A DNA stretch of 64,000 nucleotides from Alkaliphilus oremlandii OhILAs. Lineage in GTDB: Bacteria; Bacillota; Clostridia; Peptostreptococcales; Natronincolaceae. The stretch is taken from positions 744,001 through 808,000 of the forward strand of contig NC_009922.1 in NCBI RefSeq assembly GCF_000018325.1. The letters are read 5' to 3'. Each line of letters begins with the position of its first letter. Positions within the stretch are counted from its first letter, which is position 1. The translations under genes were made by a program, and so were the position numbers. The notes under the pieces were generated by a model. The model worked only from the letters and a program-made list of their open reading frames with translations, ran no database searches and was not told where the DNA came from. Positions 17,968-27,723 of this stretch are shown here, one piece after another.

Positions 17968-19398
17968 TTGAATACGAATAAAAAGATTTTAAGAATCACC
18001 AGTGCCATAGGATTGTCATCGATTTTACTGCTGCAAGGCTGTTCCAATATAGGCAATATATGGTTCAATCAACCCATTGAAGTAAATGCTTCTTCTCACC
18101 CAGAGAAGGATTCTGCCATACTGAAACAAGATGGGAGCCCAAGTGAGAAAAATGCTATAGAAGCAAAGGAAGGTTTAAATGAGAGCGAGAGTGTAGACCA
18201 TCGTGTGGAGGCTCTTGAAAAAGCTGTGGAACAGGAAGATGTATCAAAAGAAAAGACCACATCCACAGAAGATAAAAAAGAAGAAATACATAAAGACGCC
18301 GAGCTAAGAGCTACTTGGATCTCCACTGTATATAATTTGGATTGGCCTTCAAAGAAAGGATTGGCTGTAGAGGATCAAAAAAGCGAGTTTACAGCTTTGT
18401 TAGATGGACTGAAAAGTGCGGGATTGAACGCCGTTATGGTGCAGATTAAACCCAGTGCAGATAGCTTTTATCCTTCCCAATATGGACCATGGTCAGAATA
18501 TTTAACAGGGGTTCAGGGAAAGGACCCTGGATACAATCCATTGGCTTTTATGATAGAAGAAACTCATAAACGGAATATGGAGTTCCATGCTTGGTTCAAC
18601 CCCTATCGTGTCAGTGTAAAGGAAGATCGGAATGCTTTAGCTGAGGGTCATCCAGCGAAAAAGAATCCCGATTGGGTGGTATCCTATGGTGGAAAGCTTT
18701 TCTACAACCCAGGTATTCCAGCGGTGCAACAATTTGTCATTGATAGTATACTAGAGGTTGTAAAAAATTATAACATCGATGGTGTGCATTTAGATGATTA
18801 TTTCTATCCGTATCCAGAAAAGGAAGGAGATTTTCCAGACGAGGAATTGTATCAAAGCTATAGACGGACAGCGAGTGAGACGAAGGAGCAATGGAGAAGG
18901 AATAACATCAATGATTTTATACAAAATTTATACCAGTCGATAAAGCGGGAAAAAAGCACTGTAGTATTGGGTGTTAGTCCATTTGGTATATGGCGAAATA
19001 AGGCGGATGACCCGAAGGGATCCAATACGAGAGGTGGCGTTACAAGCTACGATAGCTTATATGCAGACACGAAATATTGGATTGAAAATGGTTGGCTGGA
19101 TTATATCGCACCACAAGTATATTGGCATATTGGCTACGATAGAGCGGAATATAAAGAATTGATCAACTGGTGGTCCAACGTGGTTCAAAATAAAAAAGTA
19201 GAATTATACATTGGACAAGCAGCTTATAAAGTAGAAGCTGGAACTACTCCTTGGGGAAATCCTCTTGAAATTTTAGATCAAATAGAATATAATCGGATGA
19301 TTCCAGAAGTTAAGGGCAGCATATTCTTTAGGGCAAAATCTATTGTAAATAACCCCCTAGGGCTGAAGGATAATTTGGAGAAAATGTACAAAAAATAG
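17968..19398 (+). CDS. Lipoprotein with GHL10/DUF187 (YngK-like) glycoside-hydrolase-like domain
   Basis: 476 residues from a TTG start with AGGAGG at 17955-17960. Lipobox LLQGC (Cys25), a low-complexity Glu/Lys/Ser stalk to about residue 110, then the GHL10 TIM-barrel fold: RATWISTVYNLDWPS, VMVQIKPSADSFYPSQYGPW, FHAWFNPYRVS, IDGVHLDDYFYPYP and YIAPQVYWHIG. These match the PF02638 family, predicted glycosidases acting on cell-wall or exopolysaccharide glycans. The substrate is not known. Surface-anchored outside the membrane. Confidence 0.9.
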   Translation: MNTNKKILRITSAIGLSSILLLQGCSNIGNIWFNQPIEVNASSHPEKDSAILKQDGSPSEKNAIEAKEGLNESESVDHRVEALEKAVEQEDVSKEKTTSTEDKKEEIHKDAELRATWISTVYNLDWPSKKGLAVEDQKSEFTALLDGLKSAGLNAVMVQIKPSADSFYPSQYGPWSEYLTGVQGKDPGYNPLAFMIEETHKRNMEFHAWFNPYRVSVKEDRNALAEGHPAKKNPDWVVSYGGKLFYNPGIPAVQQFVIDSILEVVKNYNIDGVHLDDYFYPYPEKEGDFPDEELYQSYRRTASETKEQWRRNNINDFIQNLYQSIKREKSTVVLGVSPFGIWRNKADDPKGSNTRGGVTSYDSLYADTKYWIENGWLDYIAPQVYWHIGYDRAEYKELINWWSNVVQNKKVELYIGQAAYKVEAGTTPWGNPLEILDQIEYNRMIPEVKGSIFFRAKSIVNNPLGLKDNLEKMYKK

Positions 19399-19431
19399 AT
19401 AGACCAACACAATATTACAAGGAGTGAACGT

Positions 19432-20295
19432 ATGTTATTAGCGAATGAATGGAAAGACTATGAATTGATTGATACAGCAGATGGGGAAAAGCTAGAACGA
19501 TGGGGACAATACACCTTAAGAAGGCCCGATCCACAGGTGATTTGGTCTGCTCAAAAATCTAGTAAAGAGTGGAAGAATGCAGATGCCCATTACCATAGAA
19601 GCAGTAAAGGCGGTGGAGAGTGGGAGTATAAAAGAAAGCTGCCAGAGAGATGGACAATTTCCTTTGGACCACTTTCATTTTACATAGAGCCTACAGGCTT
19701 CAAACATACAGGGCTTTTCCCGGAGCAGGCGGTCAACTGGAAATGGATGATGGAAAAAATACAATCTGCTGGCAGACCGATTAAGGTATTGAATCTATTT
19801 GCCTACACAGGAGGCGCCACCGTTGCTTCTGCTTATGCAGGTGCAGAGGTATGCCATGTGGACGCATCGAAAGGCATGGTGACATGGGCAAAAGAGAATA
19901 TGGAATTATCCGGTCTTGGAAATAAACCAGTTCGATTTATTGTGGATGATGTCATGAAGTTTGTACAAAGAGAGAAAAGAAGAGGAAAGACCTACGATGC
20001 CATCATTATGGATCCACCATCCTATGGCAGAGGTCCGAATAAGGAAGTTTGGAAAATAGAAGATTCTCTCTATAGCTTTGTTGAAGAATGTTTGGACATT
20101 CTTTCTCCAGATCCACTATTTTTCCTAATCAATTCTTATACGGCTGGATTCTCACCTTATGTGTTAAGCAATATTCTACAATCCACTGTGGGAACAAAGT
20201 ATCAAGGTAAAATTTCTTGCGGAGAAGTGGGCATTCCTGTATCTGGAAAGGATATCGTTCTTCCGTGTGGCATTTATGGTCGATGGGAAGAGTAG
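19432..20295 (+). CDS. Class I SAM-dependent methyltransferase, RlmI-like
   Basis: 287 residues. SAM-binding motif LNLFAYTGGATVASA near 121 with acidic CHVDASK after it, and the catalytic-type motif IIMDPPSYGRG near 187. These fit the RlmI/PF10672 group of RNA m5C methyltransferases, but the N-terminal PUA domain of true RlmI is missing, so the RNA target is unsure. Thirteen bases upstream of a RluA-type pseudouridine synthase; both are RNA-modification enzymes and probably co-transcribed. AAGGAGTG precedes ATG 19432. Confidence 0.88.
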   Translation: MLLANEWKDYELIDTADGEKLERWGQYTLRRPDPQVIWSAQKSSKEWKNADAHYHRSSKGGGEWEYKRKLPERWTISFGPLSFYIEPTGFKHTGLFPEQAVNWKWMMEKIQSAGRPIKVLNLFAYTGGATVASAYAGAEVCHVDASKGMVTWAKENMELSGLGNKPVRFIVDDVMKFVQREKRRGKTYDAIIMDPPSYGRGPNKEVWKIEDSLYSFVEECLDILSPDPLFFLINSYTAGFSPYVLSNILQSTVGTKYQGKISCGEVGIPVSGKDIVLPCGIYGRWEE

Positions 20296-20307
20296 GAGGA
20301 TATTTCA

Positions 20308-21000
20308 ATGAAAGTGGCAATACCGATTCTTTTTGAAGATAATCATCTGTTGGTCGTAGAAAAACCCTCCAATATTCTTTCCCAGGAGGATCATACAGGG
20401 GACTTAGATATGCTCACCTTGTTAAAGGAAGACATTAAGGAAAGATATAATAAACCGGGTAATGTTTACTTAGGGCTTGTCCACCGATTGGATCGGCCAG
20501 TAGGCGGCGTCATGGTTTTTGCTAAAACCTCAAAATCGGCTGCTAGGCTGTCGGATCAAATAAGAAAAAGAGAATTTAAGAAAACGTATATGGCAGTTGT
20601 TCATGGAAGACCGATGAAAGAGAAAGAAACGTTGGTTCATTATCTACTGAAAGATAACAAAAGCAACATTGTATCCGTGGTAAAAAAAGACAGGGAAGGT
20701 GCAAAAGAGGCGATCTTGGATTATGAAATTGTAGAAACTGTAGAAAGTTATAGCTTAGTAAAGATCAATCTGCACACTGGAAGGCCCCATCAAATTCGTG
20801 TACAGTTTGCTACCATCGGCAACCCTTTACATGGAGATCAGCGATATGGAAAAGGTGTAAATCAAGTAGGACAGCAGATTGCACTTTGGTCCCATGAAAT
20901 TGCTTGTCAGCACCCTACCTCTAAGGAAGATATGGTATTTACTAGCTTACCAGAGAAAAGGATGCCTTGGAATATGTTTCAAATGAATGGATTCGAATAA
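20308..21000 (+). CDS. RluA-family pseudouridine synthase
   Basis: 230 residues, the catalytic domain only, without an N-terminal S4 domain. The catalytic signature GLVHRLDRPVGGVMVFAKTS near residue 53 holds the nucleophile Asp, and the family motif LHTGRPHQIRVQFA follows near 156. Isomerises uridine to pseudouridine in rRNA or tRNA; which site cannot be told. TAGGAGG precedes ATG 20308, and it follows the methyltransferase gene closely. Confidence 0.93.
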   Translation: MKVAIPILFEDNHLLVVEKPSNILSQEDHTGDLDMLTLLKEDIKERYNKPGNVYLGLVHRLDRPVGGVMVFAKTSKSAARLSDQIRKREFKKTYMAVVHGRPMKEKETLVHYLLKDNKSNIVSVVKKDREGAKEAILDYEIVETVESYSLVKINLHTGRPHQIRVQFATIGNPLHGDQRYGKGVNQVGQQIALWSHEIACQHPTSKEDMVFTSLPEKRMPWNMFQMNGFE

Positions 21001-21001
21001 A

Positions 21002-21034
21002 AAAGGATAGTTTTCCAATGGAAAACTATCCTTA
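21002..21034 (+). terminator. Hairpin after the RluA-type gene
   Basis: Fourteen-base arms AAGGATAGTTTTCC and GGAAAACTATCCTT around AAT; the tail (AAAATTT) is poor in T, so it may be a weak terminator. Confidence 0.65.
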
Positions 21035-21040
21035 AAATTT

Positions 21041-21359
21041 GTCCTGATTATTTGAAACTGAAAACAGTATTTTAAACTGGGTAGGAAATCAAGCATAGAA
21101 GTTTAGTGAGTAAACTTCATTTAAAAACTCAAAAAAGGTAAAAATTTACTTTTTAAAAATGGCACTTCTAATATCACTAGTCTATCAAAAAAACACCAAA
21201 TAGGCAAGAGAAAAGTTAAAAAAGATAGAAAAATTAAGGGATATAAATTTCATAGATAAGGTACATAGCACAATGATATATTGGCAATTTGTATAAAAGG
21301 TTTTTTTACATTACAATTGAAATACATTTTGCATTGTAACACTAGAATGGAGGGATAGG
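21041..21359. other. Intergenic region before HelD
   Basis: About 320 bases, A+T-rich, without a credible gene. The stretch 21051-21130 has a faint, low-confidence resemblance to the AT-rich dispersed repeat described at 49847 (TTGAAA...TTTAAA...AGTGAGTAAACTT). GGAGGGA just before 21360 is the ribosome site of HelD. No riboswitch recognised. Confidence 0.35.
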
Positions 21360-23669
21360 ATGAATGCAAGGAATCATTGTGATTATACCGAAGAAAAGAA
21401 AAATCTAGAAACTGTATTAGATTGGGTGGACTCTGAGAAAGAATATTTGGAACATAAGGAAGAAATTTTGAATAAGGAGATCAAGGATATTAGAAAAACA
21501 GTGACCCATCTAATGGATGAACGGCTCATTGCGAAACAGCAGCTACAACAATTTGCTGAAAAAGATATGAAAAAAATACTGGCAGCAAAAGACTCCCCTT
21601 ATTTTGGACGTGTAGACTTTCAAGAAAAGAATCGAGAAGAAATAGAGAGGATATACATCGGCAAGCACGGACTCCACGATCGTCAAAAAGAAACCCCTAT
21701 AGTTATAGACTGGCGTGCACCTATATCCGATATCTATTACAGTGGACATAGCGAAGAGGTATCCTATAGAGCGCCATATGGAGATATCTGTGGAAGGATG
21801 TATCTAAAAAGAAGATATGAGATTAGAAACGGCGAATTACTTGAAATATTCGATGAAAAAAGATCGGAAGATCGGATTGAGGATAGTTTAAAGGGAAAGG
21901 GCGAGTTTTTAATTGATGCGTTGAGCAAATCCAACCAAGGGCGTCTGAAGGAAATCGTCGCTACCATACAGGATCAGCAGAATAAGGTTATCAGAAGTAG
22001 CATGCATCGGCCTTTAGTAGTTCAAGGTGTGGCAGGAAGTGGTAAAACAACCATAGCCCTTCACCGGATGGCATATCTCATGTATTTAAATAGAAAGAAC
22101 ATAGGAAATTCAAACTATATGGTCATTGCACCGAATCAATTGTTCTTGAATTATATATCGGAGATTTTACCAGATTTAGGTGTAGATGAAGTTTTTCAAA
22201 CAACCTTTGAGGCATGGGCATTGAAGCTGATTCGTAAGAAAATAAAAATTAAACAAGGGATGGATGATTTAAATATCTTAATGGATTCTAAAAATGAAAA
22301 TCGATCTGTTGTTGCCAATCTAGCAAAACTGAAAGGCTCGATTTTATTTAAGAAAGTAATCGATAATCACCTAAAGATTCTTGAAAAGGAATTACTTCCG
22401 AAAGAGGATATCTGTATGTATGAAATCCCCATCCTTGAATATAAAAAGATTCAAGAAATCTTTATGATCAGCAATTTACATTTATCCTTGAATGAAAGGG
22501 TAAATAAGTTGAAGGAATACTTAAAGATCAGATTGAAAAATGACATTGGTAGCATTGAAGAGAAAATAGAGTGGATGTACAAGGAGAAAATTCAGACACT
22601 GAAAAGTACGGTAGAAGATATAGATTTAGTAAGACCTGAAATCATAAGAATATACGAGGAAAGAGATGAAAAGATAAAACAAATTAAGAAAAATATTACG
22701 GTATCTGTAAATGATTATATTCGTAAAGTAGGCCCGCTGAATATTTTCAATTTTTATACCGCTATCTTTGAAGAAGAGCAGATTCACGTAGCCTTTAGCT
22801 CTAGAATTGACCTGGATGTATTTCGTAAAATCATCCATTGCTGTAAGGAAGATTTAAATAATAAAGTATATAAAAATGAGGACTTGGCCCCTCTTGCATA
22901 TATCCACATCAAGCTCTTTGGGTTAGAGGATAAAAACAAATATACCCATATCGTTGTGGATGAGGCACAGGATTTTGATGAATTCAAGATCAGTGTTCTA
23001 AAGGAAATTTCTTTAAATGACTCTTTTACTTTTGTTGGAGATTTATCTCAGGGGATTTATTCCTATAAAGGAATCAATAGCTGGTCCAACGTAATGAAAA
23101 AGGTTTTCCAAGACAAACATTATGATTTTCATATTTTAACAACCAGCTATCGATCCACAGTAGAAATTGTAGATTTAGCAAATGAAGTGATAAAAAAATG
23201 CGATCATCTAGAAGCTATTTTGGCAGAGCCAGTATTCCGCCATGGAGATCAACCGAGCTTAATAAAATGTTTCAATCAAGAAGAAATGGTTCATAAAATA
23301 GTCGATAGGGTTCAACGTTTAAAAGATCAAGATCAGGCCTCCATAGGAATCATATGCAAGGATTTAAAAGCGACCGAAATCGCCTATGACATAATAAAAA
23401 AGAAATTGCCTGAGACGTATCTACTGACAGATGAAACCACGGATTTTAAAGATGGCGTCGTATTAATGCCCAGCTATTTATCGAAAGGTCTTGAATTCGA
23501 TGGAGTAATCTTGTGGGATGTAAGCGAGGAGAACTATAATATCAATCCAATCGACATAAAGCTGCTCTATATTGGAATCACCAGAGGACTTCATACGGTA
23601 GATCTATTCTACGAAAATAATCCTTCTAAAATATTGGAGGGTTTAGAGGAATTTCTTTACAGACTATAG
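21360..23669 (+). CDS. helD: RNA polymerase recycling ATPase HelD (UvrD-like superfamily 1)
   Basis: 769 residues, the usual length for clostridial/Bacillus HelD. N-terminal coiled coil (residues 10-75, rich in Glu/Lys), then MHRPLVVQGVAGSGKTTIAL (Walker A near 228), Walker B VVDEAQDFDE near 533, and SF1 motifs FVGDLSQGIYS, TSYRST and MPSYLSKGLEFDGV. HelD inserts into stalled RNA polymerase and releases nucleic acid after termination. The N-terminal coil matches the polymerase-entering arm. Single gene with own start, ATG 21360 after GGAGGGATAGG. Confidence 0.93.
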   Translation: MNARNHCDYTEEKKNLETVLDWVDSEKEYLEHKEEILNKEIKDIRKTVTHLMDERLIAKQQLQQFAEKDMKKILAAKDSPYFGRVDFQEKNREEIERIYIGKHGLHDRQKETPIVIDWRAPISDIYYSGHSEEVSYRAPYGDICGRMYLKRRYEIRNGELLEIFDEKRSEDRIEDSLKGKGEFLIDALSKSNQGRLKEIVATIQDQQNKVIRSSMHRPLVVQGVAGSGKTTIALHRMAYLMYLNRKNIGNSNYMVIAPNQLFLNYISEILPDLGVDEVFQTTFEAWALKLIRKKIKIKQGMDDLNILMDSKNENRSVVANLAKLKGSILFKKVIDNHLKILEKELLPKEDICMYEIPILEYKKIQEIFMISNLHLSLNERVNKLKEYLKIRLKNDIGSIEEKIEWMYKEKIQTLKSTVEDIDLVRPEIIRIYEERDEKIKQIKKNITVSVNDYIRKVGPLNIFNFYTAIFEEEQIHVAFSSRIDLDVFRKIIHCCKEDLNNKVYKNEDLAPLAYIHIKLFGLEDKNKYTHIVVDEAQDFDEFKISVLKEISLNDSFTFVGDLSQGIYSYKGINSWSNVMKKVFQDKHYDFHILTTSYRSTVEIVDLANEVIKKCDHLEAILAEPVFRHGDQPSLIKCFNQEEMVHKIVDRVQRLKDQDQASIGIICKDLKATEIAYDIIKKKLPETYLLTDETTDFKDGVVLMPSYLSKGLEFDGVILWDVSEENYNINPIDIKLLYIGITRGLHTVDLFYENNPSKILEGLEEFLYRL

Positions 23670-23790
23670 AAATATATAATATCGTATTTGGCATACGGAT
23701 ATAAATGGTTTACCAATAGGAAATTATATACAGGGCTATGAGCGATATAACTTCTTATTGGTACAAAAATTAAAAAGGAGGAGAAATTGA

Positions 23791-24957
23791 GTGAAAAATT
23801 TTGTCTATCAAAATCCAACAAAGATCATATTCGGACAGGGAACCATTCAACAAATAGGAAAAGAAATAAAAAAACATGGGATTCAAAAGGTTCTAATGAT
23901 TTACGGTGGAGGCTCTATTTTTAAAAACGACGTTTATGATGAAGTTGTCAATTCTCTTAAAGAGCATGGGATCGAATATGTGGAAGTATCCGGCGTACAG
24001 CCGAACCCTGTTTTAAGCAAGGTGCAAGAGGCAATACAAAAGGCAAAGGAAGAAAACGTTGATGCTCTATTAGCAATCGGCGGTGGTAGTGTATACGATA
24101 CGACGAAAGCAGTTTCTATTGGATGCCATTATGACGGTAATGTATGGGATTTTTACGAGGGGAAAGAAAAGCCGAAAAGTGGGATGCCTTTCTTTGGCGT
24201 ATTAACCATATCGGCAACGGCGTCAGAAATGAACGCAGGCTCCGTAATTACGAATGAAGCTGAAAATAAAAAGTGGAGCTGCGGCTCCCCTGTGATGTAT
24301 CCTAAGGTGAGTATCATTGATCCAAGTGTACAGGCAACGCTACCTCCCAATCAAACTGCCAATACTGCCATCGATACCATGGCTCATGTTTTTGAGCTGT
24401 ATTTTGATGGAACAGAAGATGTGGATGTTTTAGTAGAATACTCTGAGGGGATTATTCGCTCTACGATGAAACATGCAAAAATATTGCTAGAGGACCCAAC
24501 GAATTATCAGTCGAGGGCACAGCTCGCATGGTGTGCAACCCTTGGACTCAATGGAAGTAACGGTGTTGGAAGAAGCGGCGGAGATTGGGCTTCCCATGGT
24601 ATTGAGCATAGCTTAAGTGTTTTATATGGGGTTGCACACGGTGCAGGTCTTGCGATTGTTTTCCCTGCTTGGATGAAATACGTATATTCGTACAATATCG
24701 ATATGTTTGAACGATTTGCAGAGCAAATTTTTAATATTACAGAGGGTACGAAAGAAGAAAAGGCTTTAAAAGGAATCGAAGAATTAAAAAGCTTTTTCAG
24801 TAGTTTAAATGCCCCTGTCACACTGAAGGAAATCGGCGTAAAATATGAGGATTTAGATAGAATTGCGGATAATGCAGCGATGCAAGCGCCTCATGGTGCT
24901 ATTAAAAAGCTATATAGAGAAGATATTTTAGAGATTTTAAAAATTGCATATGAATAA
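23791..24957 (+). CDS. Iron-containing alcohol dehydrogenase (butanol/YqhD-like)
   Basis: 388 residues starting at GTG 23791, after AGGAGGAG. Begins NFVYQNPTKIIFGQGTI, the typical start of NAD(P)H-dependent butanol dehydrogenases of the BdhA/YqhD group. Nucleotide-binding GGGSVYDTTKAVS near residue 98; metal-ligand Asp/His residues lie in ANTAIDTMAHVFE, GGDWASHGIEHSLS and GVAHGAGLAIVFPAW. Reduces aldehydes to alcohols in fermentation or detoxification. Stands alone; the substrate cannot be told. Confidence 0.93.
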   Translation: MKNFVYQNPTKIIFGQGTIQQIGKEIKKHGIQKVLMIYGGGSIFKNDVYDEVVNSLKEHGIEYVEVSGVQPNPVLSKVQEAIQKAKEENVDALLAIGGGSVYDTTKAVSIGCHYDGNVWDFYEGKEKPKSGMPFFGVLTISATASEMNAGSVITNEAENKKWSCGSPVMYPKVSIIDPSVQATLPPNQTANTAIDTMAHVFELYFDGTEDVDVLVEYSEGIIRSTMKHAKILLEDPTNYQSRAQLAWCATLGLNGSNGVGRSGGDWASHGIEHSLSVLYGVAHGAGLAIVFPAWMKYVYSYNIDMFERFAEQIFNITEGTKEEKALKGIEELKSFFSSLNAPVTLKEIGVKYEDLDRIADNAAMQAPHGAIKKLYREDILEILKIAYE

Positions 24958-25058
24958 GGCTTACAGTTATCAATCCTTAAAACTATATGAATATTGTTTA
25001 AGTGGAGCCAATTTGGATATAGATATACTTGTATAACTACATATAGGGAGGTATTTTC

Positions 25059-25238
25059 ATGGATATAAATGAGTTGGTAGTAAAAACATTGAAAGAAGCA
25101 GGAGAGCCTTTAAAAGCAGGAGAAATTGCAGAAAAGGCAGGCATCGATAAAAAAGATGTGGATAAGGCGATTAAAGATTTAAAGAAGGATGAAAAAATAA
25201 CTTCTCCAAAGCGTTGCTATTATTCAATCAATGAGTAA
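25059..25238 (+). CDS. Small winged-helix-like DNA-binding protein
   Basis: 59 residues from ATG 25059 with AGGGAGG before it. Begins with a Leu/Val helix, then KEAGEPLKAGEIAEKAGID as the first helix-turn-helix element and DKAIKDLKKDEKITSPKRCYYSI as recognition helix plus wing. This resembles small HTH proteins of the archaeal/bacterial TFIIE-like or MarR-like winged fold common in Clostridia. Expected to bind DNA; regulated genes unknown. Followed by a perfect 40-base palindromic terminator. Confidence 0.72.
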   Translation: MDINELVVKTLKEAGEPLKAGEIAEKAGIDKKDVDKAIKDLKKDEKITSPKRCYYSINE

Positions 25239-25252
25239 TTTAATGTGAATAT

Positions 25253-25292
25253 AAAATAAAAACATCTACCCTAGGGTAGATGTTTTTATTTT
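25253..25292 (+). terminator. Intrinsic terminator, perfect 20+20 palindrome
   Basis: AAAATAAAAACATCTACCCT followed directly by its exact reverse complement, ending in TTTTTATTTT. The symmetric tail means it can work on both strands. Confidence 0.85.
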
Positions 25293-25294
25293 GG

Positions 25295-25373
25295 GTTCTT
25301 GAAATCTCTAACATAGTTAAAGATTTCGTTCCTATAAAGCTTGCCAGTGTACGTGAACAAATTTATTTTGTAG
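25295..25373. repeat. AT-rich dispersed repeat (family 2), copy near 25.3 kb
   Basis: CTTGAAAT...AACATAG...TTAAAGATTTC...AAAGCTTG...GTGAACAAATTTATTTT aligns with the copies at 45313 and 49847 in the same orientation. Non-coding. Confidence 0.55.
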
Positions 25374-25390
25374 AAATATAAAAATAGAAG

Positions 25391-25419
25391 GGAACTTTTT
25401 CTATATCTAGAAACTCTAA
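25391..25419 (+). promoter_or_regulatory. Candidate ECF-type promoter before the sigma factor gene
   Basis: GGAACTT at 25391-25397, 17 bases, then TCTAA at 25415-25419. ECF promoters often have a GGAAC -35 and a TCTAA-like -10. It lies just before the ECF gene, as in autoregulated systems. It also favours GTG 25442 over GTG 25424 as start, since the latter would fall at about the transcription start. Confidence 0.5.
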
Positions 25420-25441
25420 TTAGGTGAAAGGGGTGGAAATT

Positions 25442-26011
25442 GTGAATATAGATAAACTGGCCAGGGCATCCACTGCTACCATACCCAATAGTAGCGATAT
25501 CAATAATTCCTTTAAAACTTTGAAAAAAGAAATAGAAAAGAATAATTTAGAGCCTTTATATGATTGGTTCGGCAGTCGAAAGGACAAGTATTATAAAATT
25601 GGATGGGCTTATTTATACCATCATCACGATGTAGAGGATGTTTTTCAAAACACCATCATGAAGGTTTATGAAAATGTAAATCAATTGAGGGAAGAACGAT
25701 TTTTCGAAACATGGGTCACTGCCATATTTATTAACCAATGCAAAAAAATATTAAAGAATAGAGAAAAAGTCGTGGCGTTGAAGGATTTAGAAAGAAATGA
25801 AGTGGAGCAGGGAACAGATATGAATTTAGAGCTGAAAGAAGGATTATATCAGCTGGATTCCAACCATAGAGAGGTGCTGGTTTTAAAATACATCACTGGA
25901 TATTCCCAGGAGGAAATCGCAGAGATTTTAAGCATTCCCATTGGTACGGTAAAGTCGCGAATATATCGAGGGTTAAAGTTGCTGAGAAGCAATATTGAGG
26001 AGGTGGAATAG
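25442..26011 (+). CDS. ECF-type RNA polymerase sigma factor
   Basis: 189 residues from GTG 25442 (AAAGGGGTGG at 25428-25436). Region 2 is around IGWAYLYHHHDVEDVFQNTIMKVYENV, with the polymerase-binding DVEDVFQ stretch, and region 4 around LDSNHREVLVLKYITGYSQEEIAEILSIPIGTVKSRIYRGL, a clear sigma-70 region 4 helix-turn-helix. Short and lacking regions 1 and 3, it fits the ECF group. The next gene encodes its likely anti-sigma, 1 base after the stop, so they form a signal-responsive pair. Confidence 0.93.
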   Translation: MNIDKLARASTATIPNSSDINNSFKTLKKEIEKNNLEPLYDWFGSRKDKYYKIGWAYLYHHHDVEDVFQNTIMKVYENVNQLREERFFETWVTAIFINQCKKILKNREKVVALKDLERNEVEQGTDMNLELKEGLYQLDSNHREVLVLKYITGYSQEEIAEILSIPIGTVKSRIYRGLKLLRSNIEEVE

Positions 26012-26012
26012 G

Positions 26013-27713
26013 ATGTTATGTAAGGATGTTAAGGAAAAGATTATAGATTACATAGAGGATCTATTGGATAAAGAAAGCTACCTCGCTGTAGAACACCATA
26101 TCAAAAATTGTAGCAGATGCCAGCAAGAGATAAAAGAAATTCGAGAGAGCATTGGCTATGTAGAATCTATGGGAAATGCCATGATAGTACCTGAAGGTTT
26201 TATGGAAAGTGTTAAAAATAAAGTAGAGCATAATAAAAAATTAGGTAAGAAGCCGAAACGAAGAGTGGGAACCGCCATTTTCGTAGCTGCTTTAATCGCT
26301 GTATTGATCACTGGTGTTTTTGCAGAGGAAGGAATCAAATCCTATTTTGAAGAGTGGAAGAGCAAAAGTTTGGAGGAAAGCCAGTCTATAGAGCAGCTCA
26401 TTACAGAGGGATATGGCGAAAAATTAGGTATATCCACTGAGGACCAAGATATTAAAATTACTGTAGAGAGCATTATGGCTGATGATATGAACACCGTTCT
26501 TTTAATCGAAGTGGAGGATTTAAAAGGGGAGAAAAAATATGCGCCCATACGATGGAGGGAAAGTACATTTGCAAATGGGAACTTCAATTATCTTTCCCCG
26601 GATACATCGGGGGAACCTACAGATAAATCTGGAATCATGGGGGATTTTATACTTCATTCCCCAGAAGAAAATATCACGAGAGCAGTAGTAGCCTTTAGTC
26701 CTATAGCTTCGGATTATGAAGAGATCGAGTTGGTTATTAACGCATTAGAAGTTATTTCGGATGGAGAAACACGGTTGCCTCATGCCATCGGAGGTCAATA
26801 TTATTACGATAAGCATCGAGATCGAATCGTAGATGGGCTATGGACGGTTAAGATTCCTGTGCAGCCTTCAAAGTCCAAAATTTTTGATATCCATGAAGAG
26901 ATGGACTTGGATGGACATACAATTACCTTTGATAAACTGATCATATCTCCAACAATGACCACATTGACCTATCACTTTAATAAAAGGCAGGATCCAGCGT
27001 ATATATTGAACTCTTTAAGAAATATTACGATGGAAGCTGATGGAAAGTTATATAATCGAATGAAAAGTTTTGGAAGAGGTTCTATGTACCCAGATCCTTT
27101 TGGTCCCACTAAAGGCAGTATATCTTTTGATACCATGTACTTTGAAATACCAAAGAAAATCAAAATAACCGTGGAGGATTATGAGATTGCGGTCAAAGAA
27201 CAGAAAACATTAGAAATTAGCCCCCAAAAACCATTTCCACAGGACTTTGAATATTTAGGTAGCAAGATAAGGGTAAATAATGTTCGAGGAGACGAAAATC
27301 TTATTAGGGTTTCAATGGATAATTTAGGCGAAAAATATTTTGAGCGATTGATGTTTGAAATCTTGATCAACAATAAGAGATACACAGAGACGCTGTATGC
27401 GGTGAAACCTCTAGTTCCGGATAATCTTCTGGATAGAAGGGTGTTAAGCTACGATATTCTTTTAAATAATACGGCACAAGATTTTAAAGATTATCCTGCT
27501 GGGGACTATATGGTAAGTTCGAGCTTTGTAAATTATTATGAATATGAAACAAAAGAAGAAAAGATAGAAGATCTAAAACTAAAGGATACTTTAGATGAAT
27601 CCATAAAATCTGTAAGGATCCAAATTGAAGGCTATGAAGAGAACCGAAATGCTACAGGAAGCGTATCCTTTAAGTTAAAGAAATATAAAGAAAGACCAAG
27701 CGTTGAAAAATAA
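26013..27713 (+). CDS. Membrane anti-sigma factor with zinc finger and DUF4179/DUF5643-like outer domain
   Basis: 566 residues from ATG 26013 (GAGGAGGTGG at 25997-26006). The N-terminus is a zf-HC2-type zinc-binding anti-sigma domain: Cys3 and the H-x3-C-x2-C site His29, Cys33, Cys36 in HHIKNCSRC. One membrane segment follows near residues 85-102 (GTAIFVAALIAVLITGVFA). The long C-terminal part outside the membrane fits DUF4179-type domains and is probably the stress sensor. It would sequester the upstream ECF factor until a signal triggers release. The external signal is unknown. Confidence 0.87.
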   Translation: MLCKDVKEKIIDYIEDLLDKESYLAVEHHIKNCSRCQQEIKEIRESIGYVESMGNAMIVPEGFMESVKNKVEHNKKLGKKPKRRVGTAIFVAALIAVLITGVFAEEGIKSYFEEWKSKSLEESQSIEQLITEGYGEKLGISTEDQDIKITVESIMADDMNTVLLIEVEDLKGEKKYAPIRWRESTFANGNFNYLSPDTSGEPTDKSGIMGDFILHSPEENITRAVVAFSPIASDYEEIELVINALEVISDGETRLPHAIGGQYYYDKHRDRIVDGLWTVKIPVQPSKSKIFDIHEEMDLDGHTITFDKLIISPTMTTLTYHFNKRQDPAYILNSLRNITMEADGKLYNRMKSFGRGSMYPDPFGPTKGSISFDTMYFEIPKKIKITVEDYEIAVKEQKTLEISPQKPFPQDFEYLGSKIRVNNVRGDENLIRVSMDNLGEKYFERLMFEILINNKRYTETLYAVKPLVPDNLLDRRVLSYDILLNNTAQDFKDYPAGDYMVSSSFVNYYEYETKEEKIEDLKLKDTLDESIKSVRIQIEGYEENRNATGSVSFKLKKYKERPSVEK

Positions 27714-27723
27714 AAAGATATAT

